A stretch of DNA of 64,000 nucleotides, from the NCBI GenBank assembly GCA_947034885.2, contig OX344750.2:40844821-40908820 (forward strand). Direction: 5' to 3'. The notes beneath the pieces are model-generated. The model did not search any database and was not told where the DNA came from. It saw only the letters and a list, made by a program, of their open reading frames with translations. Numbering within the stretch: position 1 is the first letter of the stretch; every line of letters starts with the position of its first letter. Shown here piece by piece: positions 1-13,175 of this stretch. The position numbers and the translations under genes are program-made. The DNA is from Thuidium tamariscinum (Eukaryota > Streptophyta > Bryopsida > Hypnales > Thuidiaceae).

Positions 1-984
1 TCATGTTGTTAACTTTGCCTAAAAATGACTCATTTCCCATTGAGCTTCAATTCTTGGTAACTTACAAAATTAGGGTCCAAAATTCCCTGAAAGTCAATGA
101 AAATTTTAAAAGTTAATGTATAGAATTTTGTCATGTGAAGTAAAATAGATTCGATGTATTGATCTATATATCTCTCTCTATGTGTATAAATTTATATTCT
201 AGATTTATAAATTCAATGTATCAATTATTAAAAGTGATATGTATAAGTCAAGATTATTCAAATTCATAGATTTCATGTATAACTATCATATATAAACAGC
301 TTATAAATATATATAATGTATATAAAAATAGTTATATATATATATATAAAATCCTTTGCAAAACAACTTGAAATTATAGTCAAACTTCAAGTAAGTACCA
401 TAGATGTTCCATTGATCAAAATCAAGAATGCTTTAGCTTCATGAAAAGCTAACAAATTTTACTAAATCTTTTTAAAGTTCAAAACAAAAAGATATTACAT
501 AATTTTTATAGCTTGTTGATGTTTACACTTCCGAATTCAATGCCAGCAATACATTCCTCTACTCCAAAAGATATTTTGGCTTCATAAAAGTTGTAAATAC
601 TTTGAACCATATCTTTGTAAAAAGCTAAATTTATAATACACATCCTCCCAAAATTTTAGCTTTGAAACTTTAAAAATTCACTTCCAATGCTAAGTCAAAG
701 TTGGAACCTCTCTCAAAGTCTTGAATTCAACTTCAAATCTAAACTACTTCACTCTCATACTTATAATAGTCTTTTATAACAATAACGGAGTCACACCTTC
801 TTTAGCTTCCAAAGTTTCTATGAAAAATGGGCACATGGCAATTTTGCAATGGCTTTGGCTTGCATTGGCCCTTGTGCGGTAAAGGCGTGACTAGTCCTAA
901 TACCAAACTGTAAGTGCTATCACTTTATAAAAAGCTAGTGAATTTTTATACCACTCATCTAAAATTCAAAGTCAAAAACATTCT

Positions 985-1326
985 CATTAGAGGACATTTG
1001 AGGGCAATGGAAGACTGCAAGTTCTTTTGGATTCCCAGACTATGGGAATGCACCACATCAACAATTTGATGTGGTTGAGAGACTATCATGTTAAAAAAAT
1101 AATTATTTCTTTAAATTTTATTTATTTTTTAATTGAAAAAAATTGAATTTTTTAATTGGATTTTTGGTTTCTTTAAAAAAATTGAGATTCTTGAAAAAAA
1201 AAAAAAAATTTCAAAAATTCAAAAATTCAGCAATTATAGGCTAATTTATTGTTTTAAGACAATATAGGGAATATGTAGGAGAATGGCCTAAAATGGCCCT
1301 TCTTGGCCTTCAAATGTCTTCTAATG
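985..1326 (+). mobile_element. MITE-like element, family G copy 1
   Basis: The element starts CATTAGAGGACATTTGAGGGC and ends with an inverted, diverged version (TTGGCCTTCAAATGTCTTCTAATG). It contains a CACATCAACAATTTGATGTGG palindrome and an A/T-rich core. The same ends and internal TGATGTGG / GACGTGGC motifs recur at 1612-1919, 12405-12725, 39518-39865 and 41325-41645. No coding capacity is seen, so it is probably a non-autonomous DNA transposon; the superfamily is not determined. Confidence 0.55.
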
Positions 1327-1611
1327 AACCAAACATCTACAACACTTGAACATTTAGCTCTCAAAACTAAGAAGCAATAGGTCCTCTTTCACTTCAACAA
1401 GTGGGTGGTTGATTAGGAACGCCCACAACACAATTGACAATTGTCTTTATATAGGGCAATTGAAATTAACAAACATAACTTTTTCATCTATATTTTAGAT
1501 AGAGCTTGTTATAGCTTTTTCAGTTGCAAAATTAAGGAAAATGTCTTTTCAAAATTTCATTTCAAAACTCAAATACACATACAAATCTCTCCTCAAACTT
1601 ATGGTTAACTC

Positions 1612-1919
1612 ATTAGATGAAGTTTGAGGGCAAGAAGGGACTATTTCAAGATTGTTCCCTTGGCAATTCCTTATATTGTTTAGGAACTACAAACTAGTCC
1701 TAATAACTTGATTTTTTGAAATTTGAAATTTAAAAAAAAATTAAGAAACTCAAAATTAATCTTAAAAAGAAATTGAATTTTTTTTACAATTAATTAATTT
1801 AATTAATATTTGACGTGGCATAGTCTCAGCTAGGTCAGATTGTTGATGTGGCATTGTTCCTAGAATTCCCACAATACAGGAACTTGCAGTCTTTTCTTGC
1901 CCTCAAATTTCATCTAATG
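1612..1919 (-). mobile_element. MITE-like element, family G copy 2
   Basis: This copy has terminal inverted repeats of the type CATTAGATGAAGTTTGAGGGC. It lies in opposite orientation to the copy at 985-1326: its right end (GGAACTTGCAGTCTTTTC...) is the reverse complement of that copy's left end. The pair therefore also forms an imperfect fold-back of about 0.9 kb. It contains GACGTGGC near the right end and has no coding capacity. Confidence 0.55.
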
Positions 1920-2517
1920 TCCAAAACAAACTATGAAGGAGGAAGAGAACCTGAATTCCTTACCTTCTTTAAAGGTGCTACATTAGCCCATACTTAAGCT
2001 ACATTGCCATTAAATTATAATTCGCTGTTGCTTTCAATTATCTACCACCTTATTTACCATTTCATCTTAGTTGTAGTATTTTTTAAGTTCGTGAAAATGA
2101 AACTATCTCCATTCCTTCTTTTTAACCTCTTAAACAAAAATGAGGGTTTGAAAAAAATTCAAAATTCAAAAACAATAGAAGTAATAATAGTGGTATTGCA
2201 TGTCTAATAGAGGTAAAAAAAGAAAAAGAATTTCAAGATAAATTTCACTCCATTTCCAAGAATTTGGGAATTTGTCCAATAGTGAGTGCAATATAATCTG
2301 TACAATCCATTTTAGTTAACTTGTAAAGGACTAAATTGTTCCCTTGGGGGACAAGATGGATTTTGGGCAAGTTCCTATGACCTCAATTTTTAGTTGAACT
2401 TTTTGAAACTTTCTCATAAAATAGAAAACTGATTAGCTTCAAGGCAATATAATTTTTATTTTATTATTTTAATTGATGCCTAGGGAGGGTTTCTACAAAT
2501 ATGAATCTAAAAGTGTA

Positions 2518-2726
2518 ACCTATGAGCTTAGAAGGCTATACACCTATGGTATAAATGTCTATAATATAGAAACCTTTTATGATTATAATGCATTTATATT
2601 ATAAATTATATCTATATTATAGGTGTTTATGTTATGAGCACCACTTCTATAGTTGTGGAATATCTACTTGTATTTATACTTAAGGCTTACATGCTCACAA
2701 TTCCATGCTCACATATTAGCACCATT
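2518..2726 (+). repeat. Dispersed repeat, family H copy 1
   Basis: A repeat of about 200 bp starts ACCTATGAGCTTAGAAGG, contains repeated TATTATAGGTGTTTAT-like blocks, and ends near CATGCTCACATATTAGCACC. Clear relatives lie at 14985-15198 and 62539-62748. GAGC/GCTC-bearing ends are roughly inverted. It is probably a short non-autonomous element. Confidence 0.55.
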
Positions 2727-4499
2727 AGTGTCTGGGAGCAAAAATTATACCATAAAAAGCCCCAAACTTACCTCAATGGCCAGCAAAAGAATATTTACAA
2801 AAAGAAAAAATCAAAATCAATTTTTTTTCCTAAATAATATACTTTAGTCTCCATGTAAAGCATTGATTCATTCTATTGGGACCACAAATGTAAAAGATAT
2901 AGACAATACTGTTCTTTGGATAGTTTTAGCATGTTCTTGAAAAGATAACTTTGATTGTTCATATCTTTCAATCTATTTGGTCAAACTTCATGAAATTTTT
3001 ACAGCATGATTTCAAACAAGTTAAATAGAAGATTAAATGATTAAATTCTTTTTTTAAATGTTTTTTTCTTTTCTTTTCTTAGATGAATGCAACAAAAATG
3101 GTAAGTTTCCAATGGTTTTGATAGAAAAATGGCCTTAGACCTTCAAAAGTTAAAAGGATTAACCAACTCTTCTAACTAGTGTTGATGGGTCATTGCAATA
3201 AGCCTTTACTATTTTTGTCTCAAAATGGCCTATTTCAATGAGTCTTGTGACTTTTGGAGTAGATTTTTGTCAAATAAAATAAAATATGGATAATTTGAAG
3301 AACAATGAGAATATTGTGTCTCTTAAAATTCAAATCTAACAAAATATAACTCTAAGAGTTATGCACAAAAAAAACACAATGGAAAATACTATGAAAATAG
3401 GCACTTTGATGTTTGATTTTTTTTAAATAGTATTATAAAATTTTAATTTAAAAAGAAATTCTTTTTTCCTAACCTCAAGATGCTTTTCTTCAACCATTTT
3501 CATCTTTGAGAAAAATAAATTGTTTTCTCTACATGTACACTAAAGTAGTGCACTTTGAGTACATCATATGGAAGTTGGGCAATTTATTATTTTTAGAAAA
3601 TCTCTTTGTAGTCTTGTGTAACTTTAGTAAAAATTCCTTGTATGTGAATCTTGAATTTAAAATTTTCATTTTGGGATAAAAAAATAGGACTAAACCCCCC
3701 TGAAATGGCTAAGGTAGACATTCAATTGGGGATTGTTCATAAATATTAAATTAATTTCAAATTTTAAAAAAAATTACATTATGTCTATAACTATTATATA
3801 TATGCTCATTTCAAGTTTTGTGTGAAATGTACAAATAATGTAAAAGTTATGAGTAAAAAATCACATATCCAAGACAAAGGGACAAAAAATAAGACAAATG
3901 TTTCTTGCAATCATTCTAATAGTCAAAGTTCTTTTTGATAAGCCTAGTCATACAATAATATTGATCATTGTTTAAATCTTAAAATTAAGCATCTGTCAAA
4001 TGTGAATTTACAATTGTTGAGTGCAACGCATCCAACTTTCAAGAACATTGCTAATGCTTGAGCATCATTTAAAAGATTTGTGTGCCATTGTTACTCTACA
4101 CATGGTTGCTTTTGTAGTTGAAAAGGTTCAACTTCATCTCAAGTCATTTATGTGACCATGCTAAGCCTAGTGGTAAAAGAGATGGATTCAATAATTGTGA
4201 CAAAGAAAACTCAACTTCAAGATCTAATTGAGGCTCTTCATTTTGTAATTAGAAAAACCTTCTAGTTTGACATTTTGAAATCCAAAATGAAAACAAAGAA
4301 AAATTACATCAACTTAAGAAAGTTCTAAGGTAGTTCCCTATTTTTATATAGTTCTTCTGTGTTGTTCATACTATTAGGAAGACATGACCTTGAAGCCACT
4401 TCAAGTGGTGTCATTTTTATCATTATAATGAAATTTAACTAAATGATATATAAGCATATATTTTACGTAGTGTATGGATTTGCAACATGATACTAAGGT

Positions 4500-4790
4500 A
4501 GGAGGTTATAAAATAAATAGGCTATAAAATGAATCTCCTCCAATGTAAAATGTTTGTACATGTTTTTTAATAGCCTTCAACAATGTACAAACTATACACA
4601 TTAAAGGAGTTGTTCCATTTCAAAGCCCCATACCACTTCAACTTCAAAATTTTGTAACTAATTCTACAAAGCTCCAAAAAAATATGAACAAATTGGCTAA
4701 GATGTCAATTTGGCATGTCTTTTAAGGAAAATTTTGTTGAAAAAATTTCAAGATGTTTCACCTTCTCAAAATTTAGATTTTACTCCATTT
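4500..4790 (+). repeat. Dispersed hairpin repeat, family B copy 1
   Basis: This copy matches the copy at 11225-11560 over the segment around ACTTCAACTTCAAAATTTTG, the CTCCAAAAAAATATGAAC block and the AAGATGTTTCACCTT end. The internal stem found in other copies has decayed here (ATAAAATGAATCTCCTCC against GGAGTTGTTCCATTTC). It is non-coding. Confidence 0.55.
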
Positions 4791-5936
4791 TATAGACATT
4801 CTTTACAATTAAATTATAAAGACCAATTCTATGGTTTTGACGACATAATTGGACTTTATGATTTTTTCATTAGACATCTTATTTTTGTTGTGAATTTTTA
4901 TCTTATTCTATTAATTTCCTAGCAATAGTTTATATTACTCAATGATGTCCTCCTTGTTGGAGATTGTAGGAAGAAAAGCATCTCTTTGTCAAACTTTGCC
5001 CTCCTTGTTGACACAATTTTTTTTACAATCCCCTCCTCCTCAAGCATTGTCTTCTATATAATTAATTATATTGTAGGCAATTTTGATTTCAACAATATTG
5101 GATTGATATTTTTTTAATTCTAATAATGGTTTATGATTGAAGCTGAATATGACTTAATGTGTCACAATGCTTTGTTCCAATTTGATCCTAGTAAAAACTT
5201 TTAGAATTGGACCTTGATTTAGATGATATATGGTTGCATATATTTCTACATTGACAAGCATATAGTGCATTAAATGTGAAGAGACAAATAGACCCTATTT
5301 AACTATAGAATTTTGAGGTCACATGACTAAAGTGATCAAGAACCACAATGCCAATAAAACCATGAAATGGAATTTGGACTAAAGTTGTAAAATGAAGCCT
5401 TGACTTGAACATGGACGAAATTTTGAGACCAAACAACTAAAGCTATGAAATGAAGCCATGACATTGGTATAGAATCCATGATATAGGCAATTTGGAGGAG
5501 CTTCAATTTTTTATCATAAATTTTCAAAAACATTCTTATCATCTTTAGGTTGAGTACTTAGAAAATAAATTCTTTCATGACAAAGAACTCCATATTGGAC
5601 TTTATGATTTTCTTACTCCTAGTACGAATTTTGAAGAAATTTGCAATGAAATTTTTTTGGCTTATTACAAATAATTATTTTTTTTGTAACCACCACATGA
5701 GAATGCTCTTTACTCAATCTAATGATATAAACATTTCCTCCATTTACTTAGATTGTACTTTCTATATAATGTGATTGGCCAATTTCAAATTTCAAATCAT
5801 GAATCCTTAGCATCCTTGAAAAGGGTGATATAACAGAACTACGAAGAATCGAAGTGGGATCTTTTCCTTTTCTGGCAGGTAAGTTATGTAATTGCATCGT
5901 CGCCACAAGGAATCCTCCTCGCGAGTTTTGGTCGCC

Positions 5937-8900
5937 ATGGCCGCTGCACCGTCGTCCGTTTCTTCTTCCTTGATCATGTCGTCGCCGTCCTCAGGATTGA
6001 AAATGGCATGCCGAAGAAGCCTCAGCGGCGTTGCGTCCTTTCCCTCGCACTCTGCAAGCGACACATTCTGTCCTGCTCGGTTGTTCTCCACGAAACGAGA
6101 GCATTTCTGGTGGAAACACGACTGGAGATTGGTCCACAATCACGTCTGCCGTGCTTGCCCGATTTTGAGTGTCCGCGTTTGTGGAAATTATGATAATTCG
6201 TTCTCCAGGGGAGAGTCCCGGACGCAGTGGACGTCGAGACGTGAAAATTCGAGAGATTCAGGGATTTGTGGTGCGACTACCAGCAGTCAGGGCGTCTCGG
6301 CTAGCAAGGTGTGCTGATTTTCTTGTTTCTGTGAGTGGAGACTGCTTAATTTGGAAAATTTTGGAAAATTTGGTAGGATTTTGGTGGATATCTTGACGAT
6401 TTTACGCTCGGGATAACGATTTTAGTCTGAATTGCGGGAATGGGAATTGTTTGGAAGGGAACGTTATGTTTTGAATGTTCAGTGAGTTTGCTTCGGAAGG
6501 GAATGTGGTTCTGGTCAATGAGAATTAGTTTCTGCACAAACCCTAGTATTTAACCCTGAAATTTAGGACGAAAATGACACGCGATTTGGTTTTGTGCTGT
6601 CTCCGAACCCTAATTTCTAAGTTTTGGAAGTAGAGGAGTCCTTGTGGAAGTGCAAGGCCGACGAAATTTTTTTATGAGGCTGGGGAGTTTCATGATGACG
6701 AAGCGATTTTCATGGGATTCAAATTTTTCTTTCGGTATAGAATTGTTTTCTTTGAAAAGGATTGTACCTGTTGTCAGTTTGTCACTGCAGATACATATTG
6801 TACGGATATGAGTTCCTAGGTCAAGTACTTTTTAGTTCAAAATGGTATAAAGTAGACGATTCTATTCGCGTTACTTTATGCCCTGCAATCATATGTCGGA
6901 GTGTGTTTGGGGGAGATCAGTACCGAGCTGTGGAGAGCCAAGACCCAAATCCTTTCTTATCAAATATTTATCATTATTTGAATATGTTTTGCAATTTCAA
7001 AATGGGAGGTTGTAGACCATTTTAGTGTCAGTAGACAACCCCATTTCCATTCACAGATCAGTGGCCATAGACATTTGCTTACACCATAAGTACAACCAGA
7101 GTGTATGAATATACGAGTTTGCGGGACCAGGGGTCAATATAGGAGATGGGATCAGATGCTTCAAATCGTAGGGAATTTGAGAGTTAAGGAGGTGTGGTAT
7201 GCCTTATTTAAATTCTAAATGCACCCATTCTTGTTTTCAGCCTGCTTTCTCAAACTGGAAAGCTGGAGAGAAGGATGCAATTGGTCTTGCCAGGATGTAA
7301 AATCTGGGTTAGATTTGTCGACTGAAAGTGTGAATCTTGAGCAGGAAGTTGGCCGCGACATCTCAATTGTCAATGGCATGCTGAACTTTCTGAATGAATC
7401 TTGGACACCTTTTCACGCAACAGGTGAACCTCAATCACGTTGTCGTTTGCTACCTACATTGGAGTGTTAAAGTGGTCCATCAGTTGCTAAGGTTATCTGA
7501 GTGATGTGAAAATGAGCGTGATCGATTAAGTGAGAAAGTGAACAACGTGGTTTTCATACGACCAGGATTAAATGGCAATTTGTTTTTATTTTCAGCGGAA
7601 GCCAAGCGGCAACTACTGAAAGCAGGATTTCTGCAGCTGAAAGAGGAACAAGAGTGGGCGGTACAACCCGGCGGTCGCTATTTCTTCACTAGAAACATGT
7701 CCTCCATCTTTGCGTTTGCCATCGGACAAAAGTAAGTTTTTCGTAACTTGCTAAAATTATTCTACTTTTTTGTGAATCACGGTTGGTGTTTGCATGTATT
7801 CAGAAATATTTTTCCCGCCAGCTCAGCAGCATGGTTGTGGTAAAATCTCATTTATTTCTGAGCTTTCACTATCCATTGTCACTTATGGAGTGCCCTTCAC
7901 AGATATGAAGTTGGTAATGGCTTTCACGTAGTGGCAGCACACACGGACAGCCCGTGTATTAAACTCAAGCCTGTATCAGCGGCAGCTAAAGCGGGATTTT
8001 TGAACGTGGGGGTGCAAACTTACGGGAGCGGTTTGTGGCATACTTGGTTTGATCGAGATCTGAGCGTCGCTGGTCGTGTACTTTTGAGAAAGGAAAATGG
8101 GACTGTTGTGCAAGAGCTGTTGAAGGTTGAGCGTCCAATCATGCGCATACCTACTTTGGCTATTCACCTGGACAGGTATGTATCAAATCACCAGAACCTT
8201 TCAGCAAGCAGGTGGTAGTTGGAAATTTGCCGATGTGATGTACTATACAATTCCACCAAGTTTAGCACAGTCTCTTTGAGACTGCAATTCTAATGGAAGT
8301 GAAGAGTTTCATGAAACTCAGGCGTCCTGAAAATCAGATCCTGAAAGTTTTAGGCTTTCCATCTGACATTGATATTACTTTTTTCTTAGGACCGTGAACA
8401 CCGACGGCTTCAAACCAAACCTGGAGACTCATTTAGCTCCAGTACTGGCTACTCAGATTAAGGCAGAGCTTCTTGGCAAGTCTGAAATGGGAAGCCAGAT
8501 TGAAGGTGGCAATGGAGCATTAAACTCCTCAAAAAAACCTCATCATCCATTGCTTTTGGAGGTCACTTCCATTACCAACTTCGTCTATTGTGATTTCGAG
8601 GCATCATTGAGTTATTAAGTGCCAAATGTTCTTCAGCATCGAAATAGAGCGCTCTAACTTTCTGGGTGCAACTGATTGTTTCTTGAGGTAATTTATTTAC
8701 TACTAGTCTATTCTATTGGAAATCAAGGACGAAGATTTGTAACCTTGCAGGTCCTTGCAGAGCAATTGAACTGCTCGGTGGAGGAGATAGTGGACTTTGA
8801 GTTGAATGTCTGCGACACCCAACCCAGTTGTCTCGGTGGAGCTCGTAAAGAGTTCATCTTCTCAGGCAGGCTTGACAATCTGGCATCGTCATACTGCGCA

Positions 8901-10518
8901 CTGCGAGCCCTTTTGGATACGTGTTCCGATTCAGCTTCCTTGGCTGATGAGAGCTGCATTCGAGCAATTGCCTTGTTCGACAATGAAGAGGTAACCTTCA
9001 CGTTTTTATTGATTCCATTGCGTTTTCTGATTTCTCATCCTGCCAAGGAACTCAAGTGTTCGCATTAGTCAGTCACTTTCTTCAGTGTTTTAGTAAGCAT
9101 TGTAAAGGGTCTGGTTTTTCTGTGAACTTGGCACAGGTTGGGTCAGATTCAGCTCAAGGGGCGGGATCACCTGTGATGTTTCAAGCTATGGGTCGCATAA
9201 TAAGGTGGCTCACAAGACACACTCCCACTGAGGGTATTGAAGAGCGCACCATTCGGAAGTCGTTTCTGGGTAAGTTTTTGTCGGAAAGGCACCGTAATTT
9301 CATCTGCTGTCGTAGACTAAAAAGAAAGCTGTATTCTCTTGTATTGAAAGTCTTAAGTACGGTACAGAAATTGCATTTGAACCTTGAATTTTTCTTTTCA
9401 CATGGATCACTTGTAAAAATTTTGTAGGTCATCAAGTTCGTTATATCTTCTTACGATTCAAGTCCCTCCTGTTTATTGTTGAGTAGTGGATTTGCAGCCT
9501 CCTCATTGACGTGGTGTGAGTTAGAGATGTCCAATTAGATTTTCCCTTATTAGTCATCTGAGGTAAAGTTTTCCAATTAGAGATGTTGAGGATGATGTGT
9601 TCTGAGGATGTGGTGTGTACCTCCATATGGACAGTGTCAGCTGACATGGCGCATGCCCTACATCCGAATTATGCTGATCGGCATGAAGAAAACCATCAAC
9701 CCAAGTTGCATGAGGGTTTAGTAATTAAATTTAATGCCAACCAGCGCTATGCTACTAGCACTGTAACCGGTTTCCTTTTCAAAGAAGTGGCAAAAGTTGC
9801 TGGTGTGTCAACTCAGGTACAACATTACTGCTCTACAACTGCTCTTTTGTATTGTTTATGCACCGAGCATGTAGTTGCAGTTCAATAGCGTCCTCTAATC
9901 GTTGATTCCTATTTCGTCGTTTCAGTAATATTGATATTGATTCCTACTTCGTATAATATAACTTGATAATAATATTATTATATTAGACTCTTATTTCAAT
10001 GTTTAGTAACGTTGGACGTGGATGGGAATTAATATTGGATTTGGACGCTGCTTTTCTTCGCTATTTGATGCAGAATTTTGTAGTCCGAAATGACATGGGT
10101 TGTGGGTCTACAATTGGCCCAATTCTCGCATCTGGCATTGGTATCCGGACTGTGGACTGTGGCATGCCTCAATTATCCATGCACAGGTAGGCTCTTGACC
10201 AGTTCATGGAGCTTTCTCTGCTACTCTTCGTATTTTTATAGTATTATTGCCTATTTTGTATAATGGATATTTCACCACATCACCCTCTTGAAATGTGAGA
10301 CTGTTGGAATGAAATCTATTGAAGAGTTTGGCTATAACTCTTCAGATGGGATACGTGGAAAGAGCGGCTTGTGTCCTGAACACTGCTGATGAAAATGTTT
10401 CTGTACTTGCAGTATACGGGAAATGTGCGGAGCTGAGGACGTAGATATTTCATATCGACATTTCAAGGCCTTTTTCGAGCTCTTCACTACTATCGATAAG
10501 CTAAATGTAGATACTTAA
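5937..10518 (+). CDS. DAP: Aspartyl aminopeptidase, M18 family, probably plastid-targeted
   Basis: Removes N-terminal Asp/Glu from peptides; M18 enzymes are two-metal aminopeptidases that form large oligomers. I trace ten exons: 5937-6308, 7294-7423, 7596-7731, 7903-8175, 8390-8561, 8751-8990, 9137-9269, 9635-9816, 10074-10186, 10413-10518, giving 618 residues in an unbroken frame with GT-AG junctions. Family blocks appear in order: [112 protein letters not shown]. The expected metal or catalytic residues are present: His226, Asp403, Glu440/Glu441, Asp489, His583. The start is the ATG in CGCCATGGC; the Ser/Ala-rich, acid-poor N-terminus is typical of a chloroplast transit peptide. The protein is longer than the roughly 480-530 residues usual for the family because of about 150 N-terminal residues. 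The exon 1/2 junction is the least certain; a better-looking TTTTCAG acceptor at 7240 would not keep frame. Confidence 0.93.
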
Positions 10519-10696
10519 TTGTAAGAGTATGAACCCGACTTGGGATTCTTTTGATTGTTCACCTAGAAAGCAACGATTTCTGTATATTGATCTAGTAGAA
10601 TTCATACAACCAGCAATAATTGTTGTCTCTACGCATGTACTGTACACGCAGCTAAATTTGGAGTATAACTTATGTTTGAATTCTGCCTCGTCAGTT

Positions 10697-10960
10697 GAGT
10701 GTACCTACCTTATTCATACTGTGCCTAGTTACTATTATTAGCTAGTTCATATTTTTATATAGTCTTGTTGGCAAGTGAAAGTATGTTCCAATGCACTAAA
10801 GAACGTAGGATTTGGATACCGTATGCAAAAGTTATTAATGATCAAAGTCTGTTTCTAAAAGTGCCATCTACACTCTGTGAACATGATTGATTTTGGAAAT
10901 GTATGTGCACTGTAGATGGCACTTTTAGGAACAAGGTGCTTTTGGGTGTACCTACCTTAT
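10697..10960 (+). repeat. Hairpin repeat, family A copy 1
   Basis: An element of about 260 bp is bracketed by direct copies of GTGTACCTACCTTAT. Inside is a perfect 18-bp stem: CTAAAAGTGCCATCTACA at 10855-10872 and its reverse complement at 10911-10928, with a 38-base loop. A well-conserved copy lies at 62975-63255, and a decayed one at 46622-46850. It has no coding capacity and is either a MITE-type element or a small-RNA-like hairpin. Confidence 0.65.
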
Positions 10961-10979
10961 CAGCCCAATCTCTTCCCAA

Positions 10980-11125
10980 TCTAAGTTAGTATGCTCTAAA
11001 AGCAACCACTTAAGGCTACTTAACTCATCATTGACAGTAGTACATATTTCAAGCAACATGTCAGTCATTTGTAGATAGAGGTCGCATTTAGAACATAGTT
11101 GCTTTTAGAGTAGACTACCTTATTT
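10980..11125 (+). repeat. Second inverted repeat next to family A copy
   Basis: CTCTAAAAGCAAC at 10994-11006 is repeated in inverted orientation at 11098-11110, about 90 bases apart, followed by another TAGACTACCTTAT. It has the same design as the neighbouring family-A hairpin (CTAAAAG... stem and ACCTTAT border) with a different stem sequence. Confidence 0.5.
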
Positions 11126-11224
11126 TTACTTACAACATACAAAGTTGCAACCACTTGGCTTGGTGAAGGAAGTTAGAGGCATCCAATAAGTTTATATCAA
11201 TCTAAGCTTATGTGTCCTTTTTTT

Positions 11225-11560
11225 GTATGATGACTAGGAGGTTTTGAAATGGAGCAAGTTTTAAAATGGAGCACCTCCTTAAATGTACCTTGTTTGTACA
11301 TGTTGCTTTTTCATAGCCCTTGGTAATGTAAAAATTGTTTATGTTTTAGGAGGTGCTCCATTTTAGAGTTATAATTCACTTCAACTTCAAAATTTTATAA
11401 CTAATTCTACTAAGCTCCAAAAAATATGAAACAACTTGGGTTAAATGTCAATTTCACTTGTCTTATAAGGAAAATTTATTGAAAAATGTTTTAGGATGTT
11501 CCACCTCCCCAAAATTCACTTCCTGCCCTTAGATGCTACATTTAAGGACCTACTTTAGAA
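11225..11560 (+). repeat. Dispersed hairpin repeat, family B copy 2
   Basis: A perfect 18-bp stem, TAAAATGGAGCACCTCCT at 11262-11279, pairs with 11348-11365. It is followed by the family's common tail (CAACTTCAAAATTTTATAAC ... TTCCACCTCCCCAAAATTC). Relatives are at 4500-4790, 20640-20945, 30185-30540, 61630-61880 and 63370-63570. Confidence 0.65.
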
Positions 11561-12404
11561 CCTCTTGCAAGGCACCCCCTCTACAAACCAGTTGATAATA
11601 GAGGTCATATGTGGGGCCATTTTGGAGAACATTCTCTAAAAAATAGAGTTAGAAGTTGACATCTATAAATGGCATTCAATGTATCTTTCTAACATGCAAA
11701 AACCTCTCTCAGTGCGTAGTCCCAACACCATGCACTAAGAGAGGTTTCTACCTATGTATCGTATTCATAAACAAGCTAACAGAAACCAACAAATTTTATT
11801 CTCTCACATTGATTTTTTTATTGCAACTTGATGCTCAAATGTGACTCAAGAATTGAATAAGGTAGCAACACAAAAAAGATTTTTTTTTTAGTTGCACACC
11901 TTCAAAGGTTGAATATCCAAAAAAATTGAATGGGAGTGCCCCCGAGTGGTTTTATAAATTATACAACACTTTATTGATAGTTAATAAATTTTCAAAGTTG
12001 AACATATGGATAGCCTATACTTAATACTAGACTAACTTTAAATGGACACACTTGAAGGATATGAAATGTCTCAACTTTCATTGCTTCATTCAAAAAACTT
12101 TTCACCTCTCATTGGTTGCTTCTAAAAAAATTGTAATGGTTTTGAATCTTGGAAGTGTTCATTGAAGGTCATTTTTTAGGTGTTGGAAATTAAAAAGTGT
12201 CACTTTTTAGTGTTGATGCCTTTCTACACTTTTTCTAATGGGTTGAATTTGTTTTCCATCCTTCAATTCAACCTTTAGACCAATTCCCCATCCAAAACAA
12301 TCAACATGAGCAACTAATTGCAAAAGAAATCAATCCCTAGTGTGTGTGTATCTCTTTATATATATATATTCAACATTGCCTTTTCAATTCAGGAGAAGTA
12401 GCTT

Positions 12405-12725
12405 CTATTTCATTAAAGGGGATTTGAAGCCTCTAGGAAACTATTTTAAAGTTGTTCCTTGAAACTATTCCTTCAATTGAATACCATCTACTAATGTCTC
12501 AATTTTCTAATTTTTTTGAATTAAAAAAAAACTAAAAACTTTTGAAAACTAAAAACTAAATTTTCAAATTTAGAAATTAAATTTTATAAATTAATTAATA
12601 TTATCTAATATGGGAGTCTCTTAACCATGTCAAATTGCTTATGTGGCAATATTTCCAACATTCCCATGGTCTAAAAACTCGTAGAATCATCTGGAGTCCT
12701 CAAATCCCCTCTAATTCAATTTCTA
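12405..12725 (-). mobile_element. MITE-like element, family G copy 3
   Basis: The ends CATTAAAGGGGATTTGAAGCC and CTCAAATCCCCTCTAATTC form an inverted pair. The interior has the family's AT-rich core, a TGCTTATGTGGCAATATTTCC segment and a CATTCCCATGG segment matching the copy at 1612-1919. Decayed and non-coding. Confidence 0.45.
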
Positions 12726-13175
12726 GCAATTGCATTGTTGTAGCACTCCAAATACACAAATGGGTACTTACAACTAAGGCTAACGTTTGTTGATAGTAGA
12801 GTTATCCTAAAAAACACAAAAGTCACTTTCTATTTCATCCATATTTAACTTCTAAATTCAAAATTGTAATTGAATTTTATTGAGCTCATATTTTTCTTGA
12901 AATGATAACAAAGCATGAGTGCATGCAATTTAATCACATTAGGTTGTATTTCTCCTAAATTGAGGTTTTGAAGATCACCCCCTTGCAAGAAGAGAGAATC
13001 CACAAATTTATTTCCACATATGAAGGGGCTAATTTGTGTTTGATCCACTCCATGAGGAAGAAAAATTCCATAGTTTGGTAATTCCATAGTTTGTTCTTTG
13101 AAATTTGAATTGGATCTTTCAAACAAAGAGTAGAGGGTTCAATGTCAATTAAGGAAGTAGTGTGTTTGTTGTGGC

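Larger units (their letters stand above)
1..5936. other. AT-rich intergenic DNA with repeat copies
   Basis: No convincing gene is visible; the short open frames are chance products of AT-rich sequence with low-complexity translations. The stretch holds two family-G MITE-like copies (985-1326, 1612-1919), one family-H repeat (2518-2726) and one family-B repeat (about 4500-4790), listed separately. Base composition shifts sharply to GC-richer at about 5820, where the aminopeptidase promoter and leader begin. Confidence 0.7.
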
